DNA of 64,000 bases from Sphingorhabdus sp. SMR4y (GCF_002218195.1 NZ_CP022336.1:3281001-3345000), one strand, 5' to 3'; numbered from the stretch's first letter, positions 1-9,716 are shown. The notes: a model not told the origin generated them from the letters alone. Program-made: numbers and translations.

Positions 1-1
1 A

Positions 2-376
2 AAGCGGTTGATAGAAACTCCACATGCTCATTATCGCGAAATCCCTGTGGTATCCTCAGTTCTTCCTGATGAGTATTTTTTTCGAGCGACCTCAATAGGA
101 ACCTACCACACTAGATTTTGGGCAGGTTCTTTTTCCTTTATAGATGCCGTTTCAATAGACACACCAATTTTTGATGAAGCGATTAGAAAAATAGTCTTTG
201 AAGACATTAATTCCTTGGTGATAGTAGATCGCTATAATCGAGCCACGGCGTTTAAAAGTTATCTAGAAACAGTCTGGCAAGAAGCTGCATTTGATGTCAA
301 TTACTATGACTTTATCTCAGTTCTAGATTCTCAACGGCATTCTTTTGCGTCTGTAGAGAGAGCGCTGGGACGTTAG
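2..376 (+). CDS. C-terminal fragment of an unrecognised protein, cut by the window start
   Basis: The reading frame is open to the left edge and ends at TAG 374-376, so only the last ~124 codons are visible and the true start lies outside. I do not recognise the family. The visible part alternates hydrophobic strands (residues such as SLVIVDRYNRA) with aromatic-rich segments and has no signal peptide or membrane segment. The DNA is clearly richer in A+T than the following genes and uses codons such as TTT, ATA and AAT that are rare in the rest of the window, which suggests recent transfer. It is convergent with the acyl-CoA ligase that follows, with about 75 bases between them. Confidence 0.6.
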   Translation, partial: KRLIETPHAHYREIPVVSSVLPDEYFFRATSIGTYHTRFWAGSFSFIDAVSIDTPIFDEAIRKIVFEDINSLVIVDRYNRATAFKSYLETVWQEAAFDVNYYDFISVLDSQRHSFASVERALGR

Positions 377-452
377 TGTTCTAGCAAATATCGGTGCTGG
401 TTTTTCTATCAAAGGTACAGTTCACCCAATTGACTTGACTCTCGCCACCCCA

Positions 453-2273
453 CTACTTCTTATACAACCCGTCCAACCGCTCCTGATAGCGCTCCCTTAT
501 AACATGCCGCCTTATCTTCATGCTCGGGGTCAGCTCCTCATTCTCGATCGCAAAGGGTTCGTCGGCAAATTCGAAGCGGCGGACTTTTTCGATCACCGAG
601 AGGTCCTTGTTGACCCGGTCTACCGCTTCGCGCACCGCGGCCTTGAAGGCCGGGTTGGCCTGCAGCTTGATGAAATCATAGGCCATGCCCTGCTCGCGGG
701 ACCATTCCAGTGCCCATTCGGGGTCGGGGACGATCAGGCCGACCATATAGGGTTTCTTGTCGCCGGCGATCATCGCCTGCAGGATTTCCGGCTGGATGGT
801 GAGCATGCCCTCGACCTTTTGCGGCGCGACATTGTCGCCCTTGTCGTTGACGATCAGGTCCTTCTTGCGGTCGGTGATCGCAACCCGTCCGGCTTCGTCG
901 ATATGGCCGATATCGCCGGTGTGCAGCCAGCCGTCCTTGAGCACCTTGTCGGTCTCTTCCTGGTTGCGCCAGTAGCCGTGCATGACCAGTTCGCCGCGGA
1001 CGAGGATTTCGCCGTCCTCGGCAATCCTGACCTCGGTGTCGATCATCGGCGGGCCGACCGTGTCCATTTTCAGGCCGGTGCGCGGGCGGTTGCAGGCGAT
1101 GATCGGGCCGGATTCGGTCTGGCCATAGCCCTGCAACATGGTCAGGCCGAGCGACTGGAAAAAGACACCGATTTCCGGGTTGAGCGGGGCGCCGCCGGAG
1201 ACCATCGCCTTGATCCGTCCGCCGAAGCGTTGCTGCACCTTGGGGCGCAGCGTCTTGTCGAGAAAGGCGTCCATCAGCTTGTCGCGCTTGCGGCCCTTGC
1301 CTTCGGCTTCGCGGGCGCCAATGGCGAGCGCCTTTCCGAGCAGATAATTGGGCATCCTGCCCTGTTTCTCTACCGTCTTGATCAGCCGGGCGCGCAGCAC
1401 CTCGAACAGCCGCGGCACGACGACCATGATCGTCGGGCGCACCTCCTCAATATTGGAGGCGAGCTTCTCGAGCCCTTCGGAATAGAATATCTGCGCGCCG
1501 AGACCGATCGGGAAAAACTGGCCGGCGCTGTGTTCATAGGCGTGGCTGAGCGGCAGGAAGGAAAGGAAGACTTCCTCGTCCCAGCCGAAGTCGGTCTCGA
1601 TGACCTCGGCGGGGCCCTTGGTATTGTGCAGGATCGCGCCGTGATGCTGCATCACGCCGCGCGGCTTGCCGCCGGTGCCGCTGGTGTAGATGATGCAGGC
1701 GGTCTCGTCGCGGGTGATGCCGGAAACCTGCTCGGTCACTTCGGCGACGTCGGCGTCGCTGCCCTGAACCAGCTTGTCCCAGCTGTACAGGTCGAAGTCT
1801 CCTGACTGGCCGATGCGCAGATCATTGATCCCGATGATGATATTGGCGTCGGCGGAGCTGATAACCGAGGGCAGCAGGTTTTTCGCCAGCTTGATGTCGG
1901 ATACGATCACCGCATGGGCGCCGCTATTGTCGAGAATATGCTGGTGATCGGCTGGGGTGTTGGTTGTGTAGGTCGGCACGGTGATGCAGCCGGCGGCCAT
2001 GATGCCGAGATCGGCGATACACCATTCGGGGCGGTTTTCGGAGACCAGCATTACCCGGTCGCCCTTTTTCAGACCGATGCGTTTCAGCGACTTTGCCAGC
2101 GCCGCAACCTGCCGGGCCGCTTCGTTCCAGCTGGTCGCCTGCCACGCGCCGTCAATCTTGGCGCTCAGAAACGGTTTGTCACCGCCCTGGCGGGCGCGAT
2201 CAAAGAACATCGATACCAGATTCTGATATTGGTCGATTTCAAGATAACGGTTTTTCGGCTTTTTCTGGCCCAC
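453..2273 (-). CDS. AMP-dependent long-chain acyl-CoA synthetase
   Basis: A 606-residue ANL-superfamily ligase that activates a carboxylic acid, most likely a long-chain fatty acid, through an acyl-adenylate to the CoA thioester at the inner face of the membrane. The P-loop-like AMP motif TSGTGGKPRG is at about residues 197-206, a second core motif GYGQTESGP lies in the middle, and the hinge region GWLHTGDIG is at about 445. Full length matches the FadD15/FAA1 type. It is transcribed alone, facing an AT-rich gene fragment at its 3' end and divergent from gamma-glutamyltransferase at its 5' end. Substrate chain length cannot be read from sequence; a role in beta-oxidation or lipid recycling is inferred. 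Confidence 0.9.
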   Translation of the reverse strand: MGQKKPKNRYLEIDQYQNLVSMFFDRARQGGDKPFLSAKIDGAWQATSWNEAARQVAALAKSLKRIGLKKGDRVMLVSENRPEWCIADLGIMAAGCITVPTYTTNTPADHQHILDNSGAHAVIVSDIKLAKNLLPSVISSADANIIIGINDLRIGQSGDFDLYSWDKLVQGSDADVAEVTEQVSGITRDETACIIYTSGTGGKPRGVMQHHGAILHNTKGPAEVIETDFGWDEEVFLSFLPLSHAYEHSAGQFFPIGLGAQIFYSEGLEKLASNIEEVRPTIMVVVPRLFEVLRARLIKTVEKQGRMPNYLLGKALAIGAREAEGKGRKRDKLMDAFLDKTLRPKVQQRFGGRIKAMVSGGAPLNPEIGVFFQSLGLTMLQGYGQTESGPIIACNRPRTGLKMDTVGPPMIDTEVRIAEDGEILVRGELVMHGYWRNQEETDKVLKDGWLHTGDIGHIDEAGRVAITDRKKDLIVNDKGDNVAPQKVEGMLTIQPEILQAMIAGDKKPYMVGLIVPDPEWALEWSREQGMAYDFIKLQANPAFKAAVREAVDRVNKDLSVIEKVRRFEFADEPFAIENEELTPSMKIRRHVIRERYQERLDGLYKK

Positions 2274-2455
2274 GCAACATTTCCTCTCTCACGCTCCGGA
2301 TTGGTTCCGGGCTTGGATCATAGCGCAAGGACTAGCGCGGTTGAAACCGCTCGGCAATTCTTTAGGTGAAAACTGTTGCCGGCATGGTGGCCGGTGCCGG
2401 TGCCGTCACTGCCAATGGACAGGGCCGTTCGACCTGGTCTATAGCCTGGCCCTAT

Positions 2456-4192
2456 ATGAAAATATCCCGTCTCATCGTTGCTGCGGCAGCGTTTCTCACC
2501 GCTTCCTGTGCCCCGACCGGGCAAACTGAACCCGCCATAGTTTCGGCACCGGCAGCTTCCGCCCCACAGCAGGAAGTGCCGTTCGTCATTGCTGCCAATC
2601 CGCTGGCGGCCAAGGCCGGGCAGGATGTCCTGAAACGCGGTGGCAGCGCCATTGATGCGGCGATTGCGGTGCAGGCGATGCTGTCGCTGGTCGAACCGCA
2701 GAGCTCCGGCTTGGGTGGCGGGGCGTTCCTGACCTATCTGGATGGCGCTTCGGGCAAACTGACCATCTATGACGGCCGGGAAACCGCACCGGCGCAGGCC
2801 AGTACTTCGATGTTCCTGGGCCCCGATGGCAAGCCGCTGGGCTATCGCGAGGCGGTTACCAGCGGGCGCGCGACCGGTGTGCCGGGGGCCGTGGCGATGC
2901 TGGCGATGGTGCATGAGGAACATGGTGCGCTCGACTGGAGCAGCCTGTTTTCGGCGGCAGAACGGACGGCGGAACAGGGTTTTGTCATCAGCCCGCGGCT
3001 CGGCCGCTTTCTGGGAATCCCTTTTCCGCAGCTGAGCACGCCCGATGCCACCGCTTATTTTGCCAATGCCGATGGCGAGCGCAAGACCACCGGCGACCGG
3101 CTGAAAAATCCCGAATATGCAGACTTCGTGAGGCGTCTGGCGGCCAATGGTCCCGAGGCGCTTTACGGCGGCTCGACGGCGGCGAAGATTGTTGCCAAGA
3201 CACGCGCCGCGCCGCTGGAAGGCCGGATGACGATGGCCGATCTGGCTGGTTACAAGCCGGTCAAGCGCGAGGCGCTGTGCAATCCCTATCGCGTCTATCT
3301 GGTCTGCGTGCCGCCACCGCCGTCGAGCGGGGTGGCGCTGTTGCAACTGCTGGCGATGCTGGAAAATACCGATATCGCCATGCGCGGGCCGGATGATGCG
3401 CAGGCCTGGTTCCTGTTCGCCGAGGCGAGCCGGCTGATGTATGCCGACCGCGATCAATATGTCGGTGATCCGGCCTTTGCGTCGGTTCCGGTCAAGGGCC
3501 TGCTGGAGCCGGCCTATGTCGCCTCGCGCGCGGCCTTGATCGGCAAGAGTGCCGCTTCTTCTCCACCCGAAGCGGGAACTCCGCGCGGTGCGGTGCTGGC
3601 CGCGCGTGACCGGACGCGGGAACCTGCCGGGACATCCCATTTCATCGTCCGTGATGCCCAGGGCAATGTGGTGTCGATCACGACGACGGTGGAATCGATC
3701 TTTGGCAGCGGCCGGATGGTCGACGGCTTCTTCCTTAACAACCAGCTGACCGATTTCTCTTTCAGCCCGGTTGACGCAGAGGGTCGGCCTGCCGCCAATG
3801 CGGTTGCGCCGGGCAAGCGACCGCGCTCGTCGATGACCCCGACCATATTGCTCGACAGCGATGGCCGGTTTGCGGGCGCGATCGGATCAGCCGGTGGCAA
3901 TTCGATCCTCGCCTATGTAGCGAAATCCTTGGTTGGCGCGATCGACTGGGACCTGTCGATGCAGGAGGCGCTGGCGCTGCCCAATCTGGTGGCGCGGGGC
4001 CCCAGATTTGGCGGGGAGCTGGACAAGTTCGCGCCGGGCGTTGCAGAGGGGCTCGCGGCACGCGGTGTCGATCTGAAGCCGGGGCAGGGTGAGGATAGCG
4101 GGGTGCATGCCGTGATCATCCGCGATGGCAAGGTCGACGGCGGCTTTGATCCGCGCCGCGAGGGCGTGGTGCTGGTGGGAACCGGCGAATAG
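2456..4192 (+). CDS. ggt: Gamma-glutamyltransferase (glutathione hydrolase)
   Basis: A 578-residue Ntn-hydrolase that cleaves gamma-glutamyl bonds of glutathione and related compounds in the periplasm. I start it at ATG 2456 rather than the upstream in-frame codon at 2366, because this start gives an export signal (MKISRLIVAAAAFLTASC) with a possible but atypical lipobox (TASC). The autoprocessing and catalytic threonine is Thr393 in the motif GTSHF, followed by the conserved NNQLTDFS segment and the GSAGG oxyanion/binding loop, all in the usual order for heavy then light subunit. It is convergent with pyrD, only 15 bases away. Nearby glutathione transferases fit a glutathione theme, but there is no operon link. 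Confidence 0.93.
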   Translation: MKISRLIVAAAAFLTASCAPTGQTEPAIVSAPAASAPQQEVPFVIAANPLAAKAGQDVLKRGGSAIDAAIAVQAMLSLVEPQSSGLGGGAFLTYLDGASGKLTIYDGRETAPAQASTSMFLGPDGKPLGYREAVTSGRATGVPGAVAMLAMVHEEHGALDWSSLFSAAERTAEQGFVISPRLGRFLGIPFPQLSTPDATAYFANADGERKTTGDRLKNPEYADFVRRLAANGPEALYGGSTAAKIVAKTRAAPLEGRMTMADLAGYKPVKREALCNPYRVYLVCVPPPPSSGVALLQLLAMLENTDIAMRGPDDAQAWFLFAEASRLMYADRDQYVGDPAFASVPVKGLLEPAYVASRAALIGKSAASSPPEAGTPRGAVLAARDRTREPAGTSHFIVRDAQGNVVSITTTVESIFGSGRMVDGFFLNNQLTDFSFSPVDAEGRPAANAVAPGKRPRSSMTPTILLDSDGRFAGAIGSAGGNSILAYVAKSLVGAIDWDLSMQEALALPNLVARGPRFGGELDKFAPGVAEGLAARGVDLKPGQGEDSGVHAVIIRDGKVDGGFDPRREGVVLVGTGE

Positions 4193-4207
4193 CGTGGCAG
4201 GCAGGCG

Positions 4208-5245
4208 TTAAGCTGTGCCGACCGCCTCGGTGATACTGGCAAAGCCGTCCTGTTTGAGCAATTTGGCCAACTGGCAGTTCAACGCTGAGGCGATGGCCGG
4301 GCCTTCGTAGATCATCGCGGTGTAGAGCTGGACCAGCGACGCACCGGCGCGGATCCGTTCATAGGCATCTTCTGCCGTCGCAATGCCGCCGACGCCGATC
4401 AGCGGGACTTTCCCGCCGCTGGCCTTGCGGAAATCCTTCAGCCGTTGCAGCGCGAGGCTCTTGAGCGGTGCGCCGGAGAGACCGCCTGTTTCCGACTGGT
4501 TGGCCGACTTCAGGTCGGGCCGGGTGATGGTGGTGTTGGAAATGATCAGCGCGGCAATCTTCTGCTCCATGGCGACATCGACGATGTCGTCGATATCTGC
4601 CGGTTCGAGATCGGGGGCGACCTTCAGGAAGACCGGGGTTTTTGACTTGCCCATCGCGTCCATCACCGCGGCGAGCAGTTCGGCCAGCGCGCCCTTGTCC
4701 TGCAGCGCGCGCAGGCCCGGCGTGTTGGGCGAGCTGATATTGACCGTTAGATAGTCGGCCAGCGGCGCCATGTTCTTCGCGCCGGTGACATAGTCGGCGA
4801 TCCGGTCGTCGCTGTCCTTGTTGGCGCCGATATTGATGCCGAGGACGCCTTGGCCCATCCGCCCGCGCATCTTTTTCAGGCGGGGCAGGGCTTCCTGCTG
4901 GCCGCGATTGTTGAAGCCGAGCCGGTTGATCACCGCCTTGTCCTCGACCAGCCGGAAGATGCGCGGTTTCGGATTGCCCGCCTGCGGCAGCGGGGTCAGC
5001 GTGCCGACCTCGGCAAAACCGAAACCCATGCGGATCAGCGCGTCGGGCACTTCGCCATTCTTGTCGAAACCGGGGGCCATGCCGATCGGATTGACGAAGT
5101 CGAGACCGGCGACGCGGGTGGCCAGAACCGGGTCGGACTTGGGGGCAGGGCCCATGGGGACGGTCTTCAGACCGGCAATGGTGAGACCGTGCGCGCGCTC
5201 GGCTTCGAGCGCGAAGATGAAGGGTTTTGCGAGATTGTAGAGCAT
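4208..5245 (-). CDS. pyrD: Dihydroorotate dehydrogenase (quinone), class 2
   Basis: A 345-residue FMN flavoprotein that oxidises dihydroorotate to orotate with quinone as acceptor, the membrane-associated step of pyrimidine synthesis. The N-terminal hydrophobic helix (MLYNLAKPFIFAL) is the class 2 membrane/quinone tunnel segment. Seen motifs are the FMN-binding GLDFVNPIGMAPGFDKN, FNNRGQ at about 111-116, and the catalytic-serine motif NISSPNTPGLR (Ser172), typical of class 2 in place of the class 1 cysteine. Length is normal. A palindromic repeat doublet lies directly upstream (5282-5358). Confidence 0.97.
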   Translation of the reverse strand: MLYNLAKPFIFALEAERAHGLTIAGLKTVPMGPAPKSDPVLATRVAGLDFVNPIGMAPGFDKNGEVPDALIRMGFGFAEVGTLTPLPQAGNPKPRIFRLVEDKAVINRLGFNNRGQQEALPRLKKMRGRMGQGVLGINIGANKDSDDRIADYVTGAKNMAPLADYLTVNISSPNTPGLRALQDKGALAELLAAVMDAMGKSKTPVFLKVAPDLEPADIDDIVDVAMEQKIAALIISNTTITRPDLKSANQSETGGLSGAPLKSLALQRLKDFRKASGGKVPLIGVGGIATAEDAYERIRAGASLVQLYTAMIYEGPAIASALNCQLAKLLKQDGFASITEAVGTA

Positions 5246-5281
5246 GGTGGGGCTATGGCACTGGACAGGTTACTGCGCAAT

Positions 5282-5358
5282 GGTGCTCCGCACTTGATGC
5301 GGAGCTTTTGGCGGCGGTAGCGCAATCTCTCTAGAGCTCCGCATCAAGTGCGGAGCAC
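5282..5358. repeat. REPIN-like doublet, family GCTCCGCA, copy 1
   Basis: Two hairpins in opposite orientation. The first is GCTCCGCA-CTTGA-TGCGGAGC (5285-5305), the second GCTCCGCA-TCAAG-TGCGGAGC (5336-5356); the second is the reverse complement of the first. The same ~78-base arrangement recurs at 9511-9590 and 11262-11340, always between genes. No protein is encoded. This is the arrangement of a REPIN (two REP hairpins facing each other). Confidence 0.85.
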
Positions 5359-5420
5359 GGGACTGGAAACGCCGATATTATCTGCTACACGGCTCTCAGA
5401 AAAACATTGAGGAATATCCG

Positions 5421-6584
5421 ATGATCGCCACCCCGCAATTTGACTTTCAGCTCGGCGAAATGGCCGACCAGATCCGCGACACCACCCGCCGTTTTGCCGA
5501 AGAGAAGATCATGCCGCTGGCCCAGAAAATGGACCGCGAAGACTGGTTTCCGCGTGAGCTATGGACGCAAATGGGCGACCTCGGTCTGCACGGCATCACG
5601 GTGGACGAGGAAGACGGCGGCCTCGGTCTCGGCTATCTGGAACATGCAATCGCGGTCGAGGAAGTCAGCCGCGGCAGCGCGGCGCTTGGCCTCAGCTATG
5701 GCGCGCACAGCAACCTGTGCGTCAACCAGATCCGTCGCTGGGCCAGTCCGGAGCAGAAGGCCAAATATCTGCCGAAACTGATCTCGGGCGAGCATGTCGG
5801 TTCGCTGGCGATGTCGGAGGCGGGTGCGGGCAGCGACGTGGTGTCGATGAAGCTGAAGGCCGAAGCGGTGCAGGGCGGCTATGTGCTCAACGGCACCAAA
5901 TTCTGGATCACCAACAGCACCGATGCCGACACATTGGTCGTCTATGCGAAGACCCGTCCCGATGCGGGGTCGGGCGGGATCACCGCCTTCTTGATCGAAA
6001 AGGGCATGAAGGGTTTTTCCATCGGACAGAAGATCGAAAAGGTCGGGATGAAGGGCAGCCCGACCGCCGAACTGGTATTCGACGACTGCGAAGTGCCGGA
6101 AGAAAATGTCATGGGCCCGATCAACGGCGGCGTCGGGGTTCTGATGTCCGGCCTCGATTACGAGCGCGCGGTGCTGGCCGCGATCCCGCTCGGGCTGATG
6201 CAGGCCTGTCTCGACACGGTCATCCCCTATGTTCGCGAGCGCAAGCAGTTCGGCAAGCCGATCGGCACGTTCCAGCTGATGCAGGGCAAGGTCGCCGACA
6301 TGTATGTGCGCCTGAACAGCGCGCGCAGCTATGTCTATAATGTCAACAAGGCCTGCGACGCCGGACAGACGACACGCTTTGATGCTGCGGGCGCGGTGCT
6401 CTATGCCTCCGAATGCAGCGTGCGGGTGGCCGAGGAATCGGTGCAGGCGCTGGGCGGCGCCGGCTATACCACCGACTGGCCGGTCGAGCGCTACTGGCGG
6501 GACAGCAAGCTGCTCGACATCGGCGCGGGCACAAATGAAATCCGCCGGATGCTGATCGGACGGGAATTGATCGGGGCGGGATAG
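5421..6584 (+). CDS. ivd: Isovaleryl-CoA dehydrogenase-type acyl-CoA dehydrogenase
   Basis: A 387-residue FAD enzyme of the acyl-CoA dehydrogenase family, predicted to oxidise isovaleryl-CoA to 3-methylcrotonyl-CoA in leucine breakdown. The family signatures are present: [11 protein letters not shown] (about 130-140), WITN, and the C-terminal [13 protein letters not shown] with GTNEIRR. A glutamate at residue 248 in [10 protein letters not shown] lies at the position where isovaleryl-CoA dehydrogenases carry the catalytic base, rather than near residue 370 as in medium-chain enzymes; this is why I prefer ivd. The carboxylase, hydratase and lyase genes that normally follow in a leucine cluster are absent; instead an RNA methyltransferase starts directly after the stop codon. 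Confidence 0.88.
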   Translation: MIATPQFDFQLGEMADQIRDTTRRFAEEKIMPLAQKMDREDWFPRELWTQMGDLGLHGITVDEEDGGLGLGYLEHAIAVEEVSRGSAALGLSYGAHSNLCVNQIRRWASPEQKAKYLPKLISGEHVGSLAMSEAGAGSDVVSMKLKAEAVQGGYVLNGTKFWITNSTDADTLVVYAKTRPDAGSGGITAFLIEKGMKGFSIGQKIEKVGMKGSPTAELVFDDCEVPEENVMGPINGGVGVLMSGLDYERAVLAAIPLGLMQACLDTVIPYVRERKQFGKPIGTFQLMQGKVADMYVRLNSARSYVYNVNKACDAGQTTRFDAAGAVLYASECSVRVAEESVQALGGAGYTTDWPVERYWRDSKLLDIGAGTNEIRRMLIGRELIGAG

Positions 6585-7256
6585 ATGAGCGAAACTGGAG
6601 AAGATAAGACCGGTACGGACGAACGTTCCAAACCATCTGTCCGTGCGCGTGCCGATGCGATCAAACCTTTTGTCTGCAAAAATTTGATTGCGGTGATCGA
6701 AGATCCTTCGAACATCAAAAACATTGGCACCGTCATTCGGAACGTGAACGCGCTCGGTGTTGAGAAGGTCTACATTGTCGATCCTCGAAAGGCGTTGCCG
6801 GATGATTGGCAGGACATGAGAGAAAACAAGTCACTGTCCAAGACATCGGTTTCGGCGGTTAAGTGGAGCTTTGTAAAGCGGTTTGATACGACTGAAGATT
6901 GTTTCAACCATTTGGAGCGGAAAAACTTTCATTCGATCGTCACCTCGCCTCATGTGAAAGGCATGGCTAATGTTTATCTCCATGAAGGAAAATTCACTGA
7001 ACATGCAAAACTTGCGGTCTGGTTCGGGAATGAAAAGCGCGGAATCAGCGATTTGGCAATCCAAAGGAGTGATATGTGTGTCGCGATCCCGATGTTTGGG
7101 ATGATTGAGAGTCTTAACCTTGGAACGTCATCGGGAATCGTGTTCTATGAAATTGCCAAACAGAGGCGTGAGTATCAGAGCAAATACAGGAAAAGGGACA
7201 AACGTGGTGAGCGTGCCAATCCCTTGCCGACGGTTATAGCCTCTGAAGGTGGCTAA
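6585..7256 (+). CDS. SpoU/TrmH-family RNA 2'-O-methyltransferase
   Basis: A 223-residue protein with the three SpoU motifs in order: motif 1 around residues 40-58 (EDPSNIKNIGTVIRN), motif 2 VWFGNEKRGIS and motif 3 IPMFGMIESLNLGTSSGI, which together form the knotted SAM and RNA site. It would methylate a ribose 2'-OH in tRNA or rRNA; the exact target cannot be told. The ATG abuts the TAG of the preceding dehydrogenase, suggesting co-transcription, but composition is more AT-rich and codon use differs from that gene, so it may have been inserted later. The lysine- and arginine-rich tail is consistent with RNA binding. Confidence 0.88.
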   Translation: MSETGEDKTGTDERSKPSVRARADAIKPFVCKNLIAVIEDPSNIKNIGTVIRNVNALGVEKVYIVDPRKALPDDWQDMRENKSLSKTSVSAVKWSFVKRFDTTEDCFNHLERKNFHSIVTSPHVKGMANVYLHEGKFTEHAKLAVWFGNEKRGISDLAIQRSDMCVAIPMFGMIESLNLGTSSGIVFYEIAKQRREYQSKYRKRDKRGERANPLPTVIASEGG

Positions 7257-7273
7257 AGAGCCTATCACCGATA

Positions 7274-8671
7274 TCAGACCCGCAGGGTCTCCCATGGCCC
7301 GGTGATCGCATAGGTATAGCCCGGCTCCTGCACATTGACGAACAGGGTCGTGCCGTCGGGCGAGAAACAGGCGCCGCAGAATTCGCTGCGGTCCTTGTGT
7401 GCGTTGCGGGCAATGTCGTAGATTTTGCCATCGGGCGTCAGGCCGCGCAGATATTGGTCGCCGCGCCCGTCTTCGCAGAGGATGATATCATTCCACGGCG
7501 CGACCACCAGATTGTCGCACATGTCGAGGGAATCGGCGTTGGTGGATTCGAAGAACAGCTGCAACGTACCGCCTGCTTCTGCGCCTTCGTCCGGCGTGTA
7601 GCGCCAGATCTGGCCGACGCGCTGCGCGCCGCCTTCGGTGCAGGTGAAATAGAAATCGCCGGTCGTGCCATCGGTGCGCAGCGCATAGTCCAGCCCTTCG
7701 CCGCGCATGAACCGGGCAGCACCCGCCGCATGACCGCGTTTGGCCAGATCGCCGTCCGGCGCCTCGACATCTTCCAGATCGATCCACTCGACGACATGGT
7801 CCTGCCCGACAGCAAAGGGTTCCGTTGCATTGCCGCCCCAGTCCTCGGGCCAGTTGGATGTCACGGCGGATTTCCGGTTGGTAAGCGCCAGCGCCTGCAG
7901 GCGCCCGCCTTTCTCAAGTTCGCCGCGGACATTGGGAATGAAGCGATAGAACAGGCCGTCGCGCGCGTCTTCGGTCATATAGACAATGCCGGTTTTCGGG
8001 TCGACCGAGGCGGCTTCATGCGCGAAGCGGCCCATGGCTTTCAGCGGGATTGCGTCGATCAGGCCGGTCGCGCTGGACGGGGTTTCGAAGACAAAGCCGT
8101 GATATTTGCCCGGGCCCTCTTCGGGCTTGAGCATTTCTTCTTCGCAGCTGAGCCAGCTGCCCCACGGTGTCGGGCCGCCGGCGCAATTGGCCGCGGTACC
8201 GGTCAGCACCAGAAAATCCCGCTCCATGCGTTTGTGCTTCAGATCGTAGACCACCTTGCTCACGCCACCGAAAAAGGGCGAGCCGTCTTTTTTGCGGTCG
8301 TAGAGCTGGCTGTCGGAAACCCGGTCGAGCAATTCATTGCCCTTGCCGAACGGGCTGCCGACCGGAATGCTGTTCCAGTTTTCATGATTGCGCATCAAAA
8401 TGCATTTGTCGCTGTCATCGGGATGGGCGAAACAGGCCATGCCGTCGGGACGGCCGGGGCGGTAGAAGCCGTCGGACATCATCCCGCCCGCTTCACTGAT
8501 CAATGTATAGGAAAAGCCTTCGGGCAGATCGAGGCGCCTGGCCGGATCGGGAAGCAGGCTGAACGCGCGGTTGGCGCTGTGCGCGCGGGCGCATCCGGCC
8601 AGCGATACGGAGGCATAGAACAAACCTACAGCCTGCGCGGAGCGGATAAAATCTCTTCTGGATAAGGTCAT
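7274..8671 (-). CDS. PhoX-like (DUF839) Tat-exported phosphatase-family protein
   Basis: A 465-residue protein beginning with a twin-arginine signal (SRRDFIRSAQAVGLFYASV) and a possible lipobox cysteine (LAGC, residue 26). The rest is a beta-propeller-type DUF839 domain with segments typical of PhoX relatives: LMRNHEN, the tryptophan-rich stretch around GGPTPWGSWLSCEE, GRFAHEAASVDPKTG and YMTEDARDGLFYRF. Family members bind calcium and iron and hydrolyse phosphate esters in the periplasm; here the phosphatase role is inferred from family only. It stands alone, convergent with the RNA methyltransferase and divergent from a glutathione transferase. Confidence 0.85.
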   Translation of the reverse strand: MTLSRRDFIRSAQAVGLFYASVSLAGCARAHSANRAFSLLPDPARRLDLPEGFSYTLISEAGGMMSDGFYRPGRPDGMACFAHPDDSDKCILMRNHENWNSIPVGSPFGKGNELLDRVSDSQLYDRKKDGSPFFGGVSKVVYDLKHKRMERDFLVLTGTAANCAGGPTPWGSWLSCEEEMLKPEEGPGKYHGFVFETPSSATGLIDAIPLKAMGRFAHEAASVDPKTGIVYMTEDARDGLFYRFIPNVRGELEKGGRLQALALTNRKSAVTSNWPEDWGGNATEPFAVGQDHVVEWIDLEDVEAPDGDLAKRGHAAGAARFMRGEGLDYALRTDGTTGDFYFTCTEGGAQRVGQIWRYTPDEGAEAGGTLQLFFESTNADSLDMCDNLVVAPWNDIILCEDGRGDQYLRGLTPDGKIYDIARNAHKDRSEFCGACFSPDGTTLFVNVQEPGYTYAITGPWETLRV

Positions 8672-8751
8672 CGTTCAATCTTCCTGTTGTCGGTGCTAGC
8701 ATGGCGCAGTGCGAATGAGGCTGGCCCTTACAGACCAAAGAAAACAGATTT

Positions 8752-9435
8752 ATGACTTACACCCTGATCACTGCAAACCGCAACTATTCGAGCTGGTCGC
8801 TGCGTCCCTGGGTCCTGATGAAGGCGCTGGATATCCCGTTTGAGGATGAAATCGTCTATTTCGAAGAGGATAATTACGAACGGTTCCGGGAATTTGCGCC
8901 CAATGGTCAGGTGCCCTGTCTGAAGGACGGAGACCGGACGATCTGGGATTCGCTGGCGATCATGGAATATCTGGCGGAGCGGCATCCGGGCTGCTGGCCG
9001 GAAGATGAGGCGGCGCGGACATGGGCGCGTTGCGCGGCGGCGGAAATGCACGGAGGCTTCGCGCCGCTGCGCAATATCTGCCCGATGAATATCGGTGTGC
9101 GGGCCGATTTGCACCAGATCGAGCCGGGCCTGCAGCGCAATATCGAGCGGATCGGCGAGCTGTTCGCGCAGGGGCTGGATGATTTCGGCGGGCCGTGGCT
9201 GGCGGGGGAGCGGTTCACGATTGTCGACGCCTATTATGCGCCGGTCGCCTATCGGGTGCGGAGCTTTGATCTCGATATTGGTGTGAAAGGCCGTGCGTGG
9301 GTCGATCATATCATCGCCCATCCGGCGATGCGGGAATGGGAACGGCAGGCGCTGGCCGAAACGCAGCGCGAGATCGGTCATGAGGAGGAAATTGCCGCGG
9401 TGGCCACGGTGACGGCGGATTATCGGGCGGGTTAA
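8752..9435 (+). CDS. Glutathione S-transferase family protein
   Basis: A 227-residue cytosolic GST. The N-terminal thioredoxin-like half holds NRNYSSWSLRPW with a serine pair (13-14) at the place of the catalytic residue, the cis-proline segment NGQVPCLKDG, and the glutathione-binding acidic/serine pair in WDSLAIMEYL. The helical C-terminal half follows normally. The pattern resembles the zeta/maleylacetoacetate-isomerase side of the family, but the substrate is unknown. Two repeat elements of different families lie directly downstream. Confidence 0.88.
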   Translation: MTYTLITANRNYSSWSLRPWVLMKALDIPFEDEIVYFEEDNYERFREFAPNGQVPCLKDGDRTIWDSLAIMEYLAERHPGCWPEDEAARTWARCAAAEMHGGFAPLRNICPMNIGVRADLHQIEPGLQRNIERIGELFAQGLDDFGGPWLAGERFTIVDAYYAPVAYRVRSFDLDIGVKGRAWVDHIIAHPAMREWERQALAETQREIGHEEEIAAVATVTADYRAG

Positions 9436-9468
9436 GGTCGGGGAGTAGCCGTTGGTCGCCAGGCGTGG

Positions 9469-9491
9469 TTCGACAGGCTCGCCACTAACGG
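9469..9491. repeat. Single REP-like element, family TTCGACAGGCTC
   Basis: TTCGACAGGCTC followed by a GCC linker and ACTAACGGG. This is a lone copy of the family that borders the second GIY-YIG gene near 58.6-59.2 kb. It sits 34 bases after the GST stop codon and just before the next repeat doublet. Confidence 0.7.
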
Positions 9492-9510
9492 GGAATGGTC
9501 GGCGCGACTT

Positions 9511-9590
9511 TGTGCTCCGCACTTGATGCGGAGCGCTGGAGGCCAGAGATGGCGTTGTGACGGCACGGCTCCGCATCAAGTGCGGAGCAC
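9511..9590. repeat. REPIN-like doublet, family GCTCCGCA, copy 2
   Basis: Hairpins GCTCCGCA-CTTGA-TGCGGAGC (9514-9534) and GCTCCGCA-TCAAG-TGCGGAGC (9568-9588) in opposite orientation. Both 21-base hairpins are identical to those of the copy at 5282-5358, while the ~33 bases between them differ. Confidence 0.85.
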
Positions 9591-9716
9591 AATTTTGTTG
9601 CCAGGCTGGTTCCCGGATACGGTCTCTAAACTTGACTGAATCCCGGCCTTCCGGCAAAGGCGCCACATTCCAATGTTGCATCGCAGCATATCCCAGATAT
9701 TGACGAAGGACAGCCC

